Assembly: GCF_028830055.1 (NCBI RefSeq)
Contig: NZ_CP101655.1
Location: 3,978,553-4,042,552 of the forward strand
Direction of reading: 5' to 3'
Source of the DNA: Pseudomonas serboccidentalis
GTDB taxonomy: Bacteria; Pseudomonadota; Gammaproteobacteria; Pseudomonadales; Pseudomonadaceae
DNA length: 64,000 nt
Positions within the stretch are counted from its first letter, which is position 1. Every line of letters starts with the position of its first letter. The notes beneath the pieces were generated by a model. The model did not search any database. It was not told the DNA's origin and saw only the letters and a program-made list of their open reading frames with translations. Below are positions 60,119 through 64,000 of the stretch, in pieces. The position numbers and the translations under genes are program-made.

Positions 60119-60136
60119 TGTAAGACATTCGCTATA
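60119..60136 (-). promoter_or_regulatory. GacA-type upstream activating sequence (half-conserved)
   Basis: Read on the plus strand this is TGTAAG-N6-GCTATA. The consensus is TGTAAG-N6-CTTACA: one half is perfect and the other matches at three of six positions. Its centre lies about 65 bases before the estimated RNA start, the expected distance. Confidence 0.55.
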
Positions 60137-60245
60137 AAACCCCTTCCGAAAACCCTTACGCCGGTCAGGCATCAAGCATGCAAGCCGCGACTTTCAGTAT
60201 TCGGGCGGCGTGCTGCAGATCATTGCGGGTCGCAACCTGGCACTG

Positions 60246-60734
60246 TCAGCCACCGTCACGATCGCGGGTCTTGGCGCTTTCGGCGAGAAACTGTTCCAGT
60301 CGACTCAGTTGTTCCTCCCAGCCACGGCTGTCCATGTAATACGCCTCTTTCTGCCGCACATCGGGTATATGCGCAAAACCGGATTCGGACACCTTGAGCA
60401 ACGTGCCGCCCTCGTAATCCTGCAGCTCGAACTTCACCAGTGTCGTCGGCTCCTGGGAATAGTCGATTTTCGGGTTGACCGCGTATGGGTGCCAGCGAAA
60501 CGAAAACAATTGCTGCGGCTCGACCCGCTCGACCAGCACGTTCCACAACACGTGTTCATAACCGGGATAGGTGACCTGCCCCTGCGTCCATTCACCGGCA
60601 ATGAACCGCCTGCCCTCCAGCGCCACACCAAACCACTGACCAAACGCCTCGGCATCGACCAGTGCGCGCCAGACATAAGAACGCGGCGCCTTGAGCGTGA
60701 TTTTGCGTTCGAAACTATTGGGTACTGGTTTCAT
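60246..60734 (-). CDS. SRPBCC (AHSA1-like) family protein
   Basis: A 162-residue START-like protein. The opening FERKITLKAPRSYVWRALVDAEAFGQWFG and the motif PQQLFSFRWHPYAVNP mark the AHSA1/SRPBCC family, with a hydrophobic cavity and no conserved catalytic residue. Homologues are often paired with an ArsR regulator, but none is seen here. GGAGG lies 6 bases ahead of the ATG. Its function is unknown; older databases sometimes mislabel such proteins as VanB. Confidence 0.82.
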   Translation of the reverse strand: MKPVPNSFERKITLKAPRSYVWRALVDAEAFGQWFGVALEGRRFIAGEWTQGQVTYPGYEHVLWNVLVERVEPQQLFSFRWHPYAVNPKIDYSQEPTTLVKFELQDYEGGTLLKVSESGFAHIPDVRQKEAYYMDSRGWEEQLSRLEQFLAESAKTRDRDGG

Positions 60735-60930
60735 ACGTCACCTCCTGTTCTGAACAGTAGGCTTGTATGACCACATGTCCAACCTGAAGTTGTATCAAAG
60801 GGCTGCACCCATGCAGCACCAAGGAAACATTCGGCGGCATTTCTGTTCGTTGAAGAGCGAGTGTCGAGCACACCCGATCCGGTGAACCTGTTACCTTTTC
60901 CAGCGAAATGGAAACAGACAAGGACGAAAC

Positions 60931-61851
60931 ATGCGGCCATCCTTACCCGAACGTTATCGCGGCGCCCTGCTCGGCCTTGCTTGCGGTGACGCCGTGGGCA
61001 CCAGCGTGGAATTCAAGCCGCGGGGCTCATTCCAACCGCTGACGGACATGGTCGGTGGCGGCCCCTTCCACTTGAAGCCAGGGCAATGGACGGATGACAC
61101 CTCGATGGCGCTGTGTCTGGCTGAAAGCCTGCTGAACAAAAATACATTCGATGCCGCTGACCAGATGGGACGCTATCTCAACTGGTGGCAATGGGGATAT
61201 CTCAGCTCGACGGGGGATTGTTTCGATATTGGCCTGACCGTCAATCAGGCACTGTCGCAGTACCAGCTCTCCGGTCAGCCATTTGCCGGGGCAACCGACC
61301 CGTATACCGCGGGCAACGGTTCACTGATGCGGTTAGCGCCGGTGGTGCTGTTTTACTTTCCTGATATCCAGCAGATCCGTCAGTTCGCCAGCGACAGCTC
61401 GCGGACAACTCACGCAGCCCCTGAAGCCATCGAATGCTGTCAATTGTTTGCCGAACTGATCGGCAAGGCGCTGCTTGGCGCCTCCAAAGCAGAGTTGCGC
61501 AGACTGCCACTCTCAACCTTCACTCAACCTAAAGTCACCGCGCTTGCTCGAGGCGACTACCTGGCCAAGTCAGTCAGCGAAATTCGCGGAAGCGGCTACA
61601 GTGTCGAATCGTTGGAAGCAGCGCTGTGGTGTTTTCATCACACCGACAGTTTCGCCGCGGCGATTCTGCAAGCCGCCAACCTGGGCGATGATGCCGACAC
61701 CACTGCCGCTATCGTCGGTCAACTGGCCGGGGCCTATTACGGCGTTCGGGCGATTCCTGCCCACTGGCTGGAAATGCTCCATGAAGGCGAGGAAATAGCG
61801 GCTACCGCAGATCGCCTGCTCGAAGCATCCCGGTTACGTATCTCTGAATAG
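60931..61851 (+). CDS. ADP-ribosylglycohydrolase family protein
   Basis: A 306-residue ARH/DraG-type hydrolase with both metal-binding motifs: WTDDTSMAL (D55/D56) and GDDADTTAAIVGQ (D253/D254/D256). Enzymes of this family remove ADP-ribose from proteins or from free ADP-ribosylated compounds using Mg2+ or Mn2+. No ADP-ribosyltransferase or toxin gene is next to it, so its target is open. It has a weak ribosome site (GGACGAAAC) and a divergent SRPBCC gene upstream. Confidence 0.9.
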   Translation: MRPSLPERYRGALLGLACGDAVGTSVEFKPRGSFQPLTDMVGGGPFHLKPGQWTDDTSMALCLAESLLNKNTFDAADQMGRYLNWWQWGYLSSTGDCFDIGLTVNQALSQYQLSGQPFAGATDPYTAGNGSLMRLAPVVLFYFPDIQQIRQFASDSSRTTHAAPEAIECCQLFAELIGKALLGASKAELRRLPLSTFTQPKVTALARGDYLAKSVSEIRGSGYSVESLEAALWCFHHTDSFAAAILQAANLGDDADTTAAIVGQLAGAYYGVRAIPAHWLEMLHEGEEIAATADRLLEASRLRISE

Positions 61852-61907
61852 AAGCCCCACAGCCGCTAAACTGCTCTGTACCTTCATCCGACACAGTGAG
61901 ACTACCC

Positions 61908-62312
61908 ATGTCCCCACGCCTGCTCCTGGCCCTGACACCCTTCCTGTTCACGCCCCTCGCCCACGCTGCCGTCGACTGCGCCAACGCCAGCGATCAAGCC
62001 ACGATGAACCAATGTGCCGGGCAGGAATTCAAGGCGGCAGACAAGGCGTTGAACGCGGTATATCAGCAGATCACCGGTCGTTTGAAGGACAACCCGGATA
62101 GCAAGAAGCTACTGGTGAATGCGCAACGGGCGTGGATCGGGTTCCGTGATGCCGAGTGCAAGTTTTCGGCGTCCGGGGTGGAAGGCGGGAGTGTTTATCC
62201 ACTGATTTACAGCAATTGCCTGACCGGGTTGACCAAGGTGCGGGTCGAGGCACTAAAGCAGTACTTGCAGTGTCAGGAGGGCGATATGAGTTGTCCGGTG
62301 CCGGGGGCCTGA
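61908..62312 (+). CDS. LprI/DUF1311 family exported protein
   Basis: A 134-residue protein with a signal peptide (RLLLALTPFLFTPLAHA) and a mature part with six cysteines. These appear as DCANASDQATMNQCAGQE, DAECKF, SNCLTG and LQCQEGDMSC, the DUF1311 pattern. Mycobacterial LprI inhibits lysozyme, but that function is not shown for Gram-negative members. The ATG at 61908 is chosen over a GTG at 61896. An inverted repeat follows. Confidence 0.82.
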   Translation: MSPRLLLALTPFLFTPLAHAAVDCANASDQATMNQCAGQEFKAADKALNAVYQQITGRLKDNPDSKKLLVNAQRAWIGFRDAECKFSASGVEGGSVYPLIYSNCLTGLTKVRVEALKQYLQCQEGDMSCPVPGA

Positions 62313-62335
62313 CTTTGTAGTGGTTTCGAGGGCCT

Positions 62336-62403
62336 CTTCGCGAGCAAGCCCGCTTCCACAGTTTGAAATGCATTCCAATGCAGGAGCGAGCCAGCTCGCG
62401 AAG
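62336..62403. repeat. inverted repeat, TCGCGAGCAAGCCCGC family
   Basis: CTTCGCGAGCAAGCCCGCTT and the right arm GCAGGAGCGAGCCAGCTCGC (62380 on) flank an 18-base centre. The remaining gap to 62620 is AT-rich towards its right end. Confidence 0.83.
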
Positions 62404-62566
62404 ACGTCCGAACAGTTGACGCAATCTACCGGACAAAAACCTGCGCCGTAGTGATCGCCATCTCCCCCCTCAGGCAACTTGATACTTCCCGTCTGCTTTT
62501 TCGTATGGGCGCGGGTCGGCCGAGAATCGGATGCCGGAGCAATAAATCAAAATTAATTATTGTTAA

Positions 62567-62584
62567 TCGATAATTTATCATCGA
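62567..62584. promoter_or_regulatory. palindrome ahead of DUF2975-XRE pair, possible operator
   Basis: TCGAT-N8-ATCGA (62567-62584) encloses the perfect palindrome GATAA-T-TTATC (62569-62579) in an AT-rich stretch about 40 bases before the gene. It may be the site for the downstream XRE regulator. No clear -35/-10 pair was fixed. Confidence 0.4.
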
Positions 62585-62620
62585 GAATTCGCTACCCAAT
62601 TGAAACAACCAGGAATTTTC

Positions 62621-63226
62621 ATGAGTACTCACATCAACGGATTGGCGCTGCAGCGCATGCACTGGATCGGGCTGCTGGCAGCGATTCTAGTCTGGGTTCT
62701 GGGGGTGACGGAGGTCGGCGGCAACGCGACGATCTGGTTCTTCAAAAAGGATGAAATGCTGGCGGGTCTGCTCTATGCCTTTGCTGAAGGGTCTCCGCAA
62801 TTGCTTGACCCGTTTGTCGAGGGAGCGCTGCTTGATCCCGACACCTGGCTGTCGTCAATGGTCACTGCGCTGATCGTTTTTCTGGATTTCCTGCCCGTTG
62901 TCCTGTCGGCTTACGCGTTATGGCTAACCGGGTTGTTTTTCCTGCGCTTGTCGCGTGGCGAAACCTGGACCGGCCGCAACATCAGGGTCCTGTGGCGAGT
63001 GGGCATACTGTGCATCGTTTCTCCGGCAACCTACCCGCTGGTAGAGACGTTGCAGGGCCTGGCGTTGTCAATAGATCTGCCCCCAGGAGATCGCATTTTT
63101 CAGTTCTCGATCGGCCTGTCTTCCGCTTCTGCCTACGAGATAATCAAAGGCGTATTGCTCTGCATATTTTCAATTATCATGCGTGACGCAAAAGTACTCA
63201 GCGATGAGCAAAGTCAATACATATAG
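62621..63226 (+). CDS. DUF2975 family membrane protein
   Basis: A 201-residue inner-membrane protein with about four helices (near residues 13-35, 75-105, 120-145 and 165-190). The segment SRGETWTGRNIRVLWRVGIL in a cytoplasmic loop is typical of DUF2975. It is followed after 9 bases by an XRE-family regulator, the arrangement seen in many bacteria (B. subtilis YoaS/YozG). The AGGAA site 8 bases upstream supports the ATG. Function is unknown. Confidence 0.83.
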   Translation: MSTHINGLALQRMHWIGLLAAILVWVLGVTEVGGNATIWFFKKDEMLAGLLYAFAEGSPQLLDPFVEGALLDPDTWLSSMVTALIVFLDFLPVVLSAYALWLTGLFFLRLSRGETWTGRNIRVLWRVGILCIVSPATYPLVETLQGLALSIDLPPGDRIFQFSIGLSSASAYEIIKGVLLCIFSIIMRDAKVLSDEQSQYI

Positions 63227-63235
63227 AACAACATA

Positions 63236-63442
63236 ATGACCATTATCGTCCGCCTTGACGTTGTCATGGCCACGCAAAAAATTCGCTCGAAAGAGTTAGC
63301 CGCCCTGCTGGGCATCACCGAGGCCAACCTGTCATTGCTGAAGAATGGCAAGGTCAAGGGCGTGAAGATGGCCACCCTCGATAAACTCTGCGCTGCGCTC
63401 GATTGCCAGCCGGGCGATCTGCTGGAATACCAGAAAGACTGA
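63236..63442 (+). CDS. XRE/Cro family transcriptional regulator (YozG type)
   Basis: A 68-residue single helix-turn-helix protein. It follows the DUF2975-partner pattern: IIVRLDVVMATQKIRSKELA at the start, GITEANLSLLKNGKVKGVKMATLDKLC in the middle and LDCQPGDLLEYQ at the end. It forms an operon with the membrane gene, presumably regulating it. The palindrome at 62567 is a candidate operator. Confidence 0.88.
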   Translation: MTIIVRLDVVMATQKIRSKELAALLGITEANLSLLKNGKVKGVKMATLDKLCAALDCQPGDLLEYQKD

Positions 63443-63523
63443 GCCTTGCTGACAGCGATTTATTTATCGCGCACCTCAACCGTTTAACTTCTATTCAATC
63501 CTTAGTTGCAAGGCGTCTTTGTC

Positions 63524-64000
63524 ATGTCCCGTTATTTGTTCTGCGTCCTGTTAATGCTCACAGCGTTGCTTGGCGGTTGCGCCACGCAAATAGACGTAGC
63601 ACTTAATGCAATACCTGATCCGGACTATCAGTTCGACCGACATGCACCTGTGCTGGTGACCTCGGCAAGCGGTACCGATGAGAACGCACTCAATGCCCGC
63701 TACTATCTTCGTGACATGGTCAACGCACTGAAAGACAGGGGGTTCCAGGAAGTCTATACCGACACCAGCCTGCCCCGGAATCACGCGCCGATCAAAATGA
63801 CCATCACTTTCGATATCGGCAGCCGCCAAGTGTCTTACCGCTATACCGCTACCGACTATGGGCAAGTGCCGACCAGCACTTCGACGGTGTGCAAGAACAG
63901 CAAGAAGAAAGATGACCGACTGACCTGCACCAGTACGCCCAATACGACCTACGGCCCGGTGGGTACTTCTGAGCGAATCGGCTACACCACCCTCAGTACC
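63524..64000 (+). CDS. putative lipoprotein, 3' end beyond window
   Basis: At least 159 codons are open to the window edge. The N-terminus MSRYLFCVLLMLTALLGGC shows a clear lipobox (LGGC, cysteine at 19), so the product is a lipoprotein. The mature part is Thr/Ser- and charge-rich (DDRLTCTSTPNTTYGPVGTS) with RYYLRDMVNALKDRGFQEVY near residue 60, somewhat like DUF4136-type lipoproteins. I do not recognise the family with confidence. It starts about 80 bases after the XRE gene. Confidence 0.78.
   Translation, partial: MSRYLFCVLLMLTALLGGCATQIDVALNAIPDPDYQFDRHAPVLVTSASGTDENALNARYYLRDMVNALKDRGFQEVYTDTSLPRNHAPIKMTITFDIGSRQVSYRYTATDYGQVPTSTSTVCKNSKKKDDRLTCTSTPNTTYGPVGTSERIGYTTLST

Noticed and set aside
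60174..60245. In-frame, coding-like continuation of about 24 codons after the SRPBCC stop
   Set aside because: It is short, and nothing shows readthrough or a broken longer protein; chance is adequate.
60715..60921. 68-codon minus-strand frame upstream of the SRPBCC gene, considered as an ArsR partner
   Set aside because: No helix-turn-helix or ArsR pattern, and it overlaps the SRPBCC leader.

Overview
The window is a chromosomal segment of a fluorescent-group Pseudomonas (P. fluorescens complex). This rests on GC-rich codon use, gene order running parallel to blocks of the P. aeruginosa PAO1 map as I remember it (tal-rssC-rssB-pilZ-mlaA; queF-cupredoxin-copRS; lolCDE-pilZ-sthA; mfd-csiV; MTIP-nagZ-psrA-lexA-sulA-topA-fadA-fadB-uspA-slt; tusA-rlmM-acnA), and many REP/REPIN-type inverted repeats typical of P. 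fluorescens. No phage, insertion sequence, CRISPR array, tRNA or rRNA was recognised. Almost all of the window is conserved core genome.

Layout. 1-5.7 kb: the proximal end of an exopolysaccharide operon on the minus strand (LMW-PTP Wzb, BY-kinase Wzc, a GT4 glycosyltransferase, a pyruvyl-transferase-family enzyme running off the left edge), with a secreted clan GH-A glycosidase transcribed divergently from an AT-rich promoter region. 5.8-10 kb: transaldolase, the RssC/RssB partner-switch pair that in pseudomonads bears on RpoS, a PilZ protein and MlaA. 10-15 kb: a HAD-like gene behind a Pho-box-like element, a DUF4404 protein, QueF, and a copper module (cupredoxin versus CopRS, with a CusR/CopR-type palindrome between them). 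15-19 kb: lolC-lolD-lolE and a second PilZ protein. 19-25.5 kb: glycerophosphodiesterase, SthA, an ApbE with no Nqr genes beside it, an MHS-family organic-acid transporter and long-form GAPDH.

25.8-45 kb: Mfd, CsiV-like protein, a SWIM-SNF2 helicase, MTIP, NagZ, PsrA, LexA-SulA, topoisomerase I and the FadBA beta-oxidation complex. Several control elements are readable here: a sigma70 promoter with tandem PsrA operators in front of psrA, a related near-match in front of fadB, and two SOS boxes in front of lexA-sulA. 45-60 kb: universal stress protein, ABC-F ATPase, Slt, a multidrug-type ABC exporter, PdxB, PmpM-type MATE pump, TusA, RlmM and aconitase A. Beyond acnA, on the opposite strand, lies a roughly 118-nt region with six GGA motifs, stem-loops, a terminator and an upstream GacA-like half site: a strong candidate Rsm-class (probably RsmX) regulatory RNA. 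60-64 kb looks more accessory: SRPBCC protein, ADP-ribosylglycohydrolase, LprI-like protein, a DUF2975/XRE pair and the start of a lipoprotein.

I saw no wholly new multi-gene system. The most rewarding items are the Rsm-class RNA, an orphan terminator near fadB that may end a second small RNA, the PsrA, Pho and Cop operators, the terminator inside the lol operon and a gene whose stop codon is supplied by a repeat. Many function and context statements rely on memory of homologous families and of the PAO1 map, since no search was possible.
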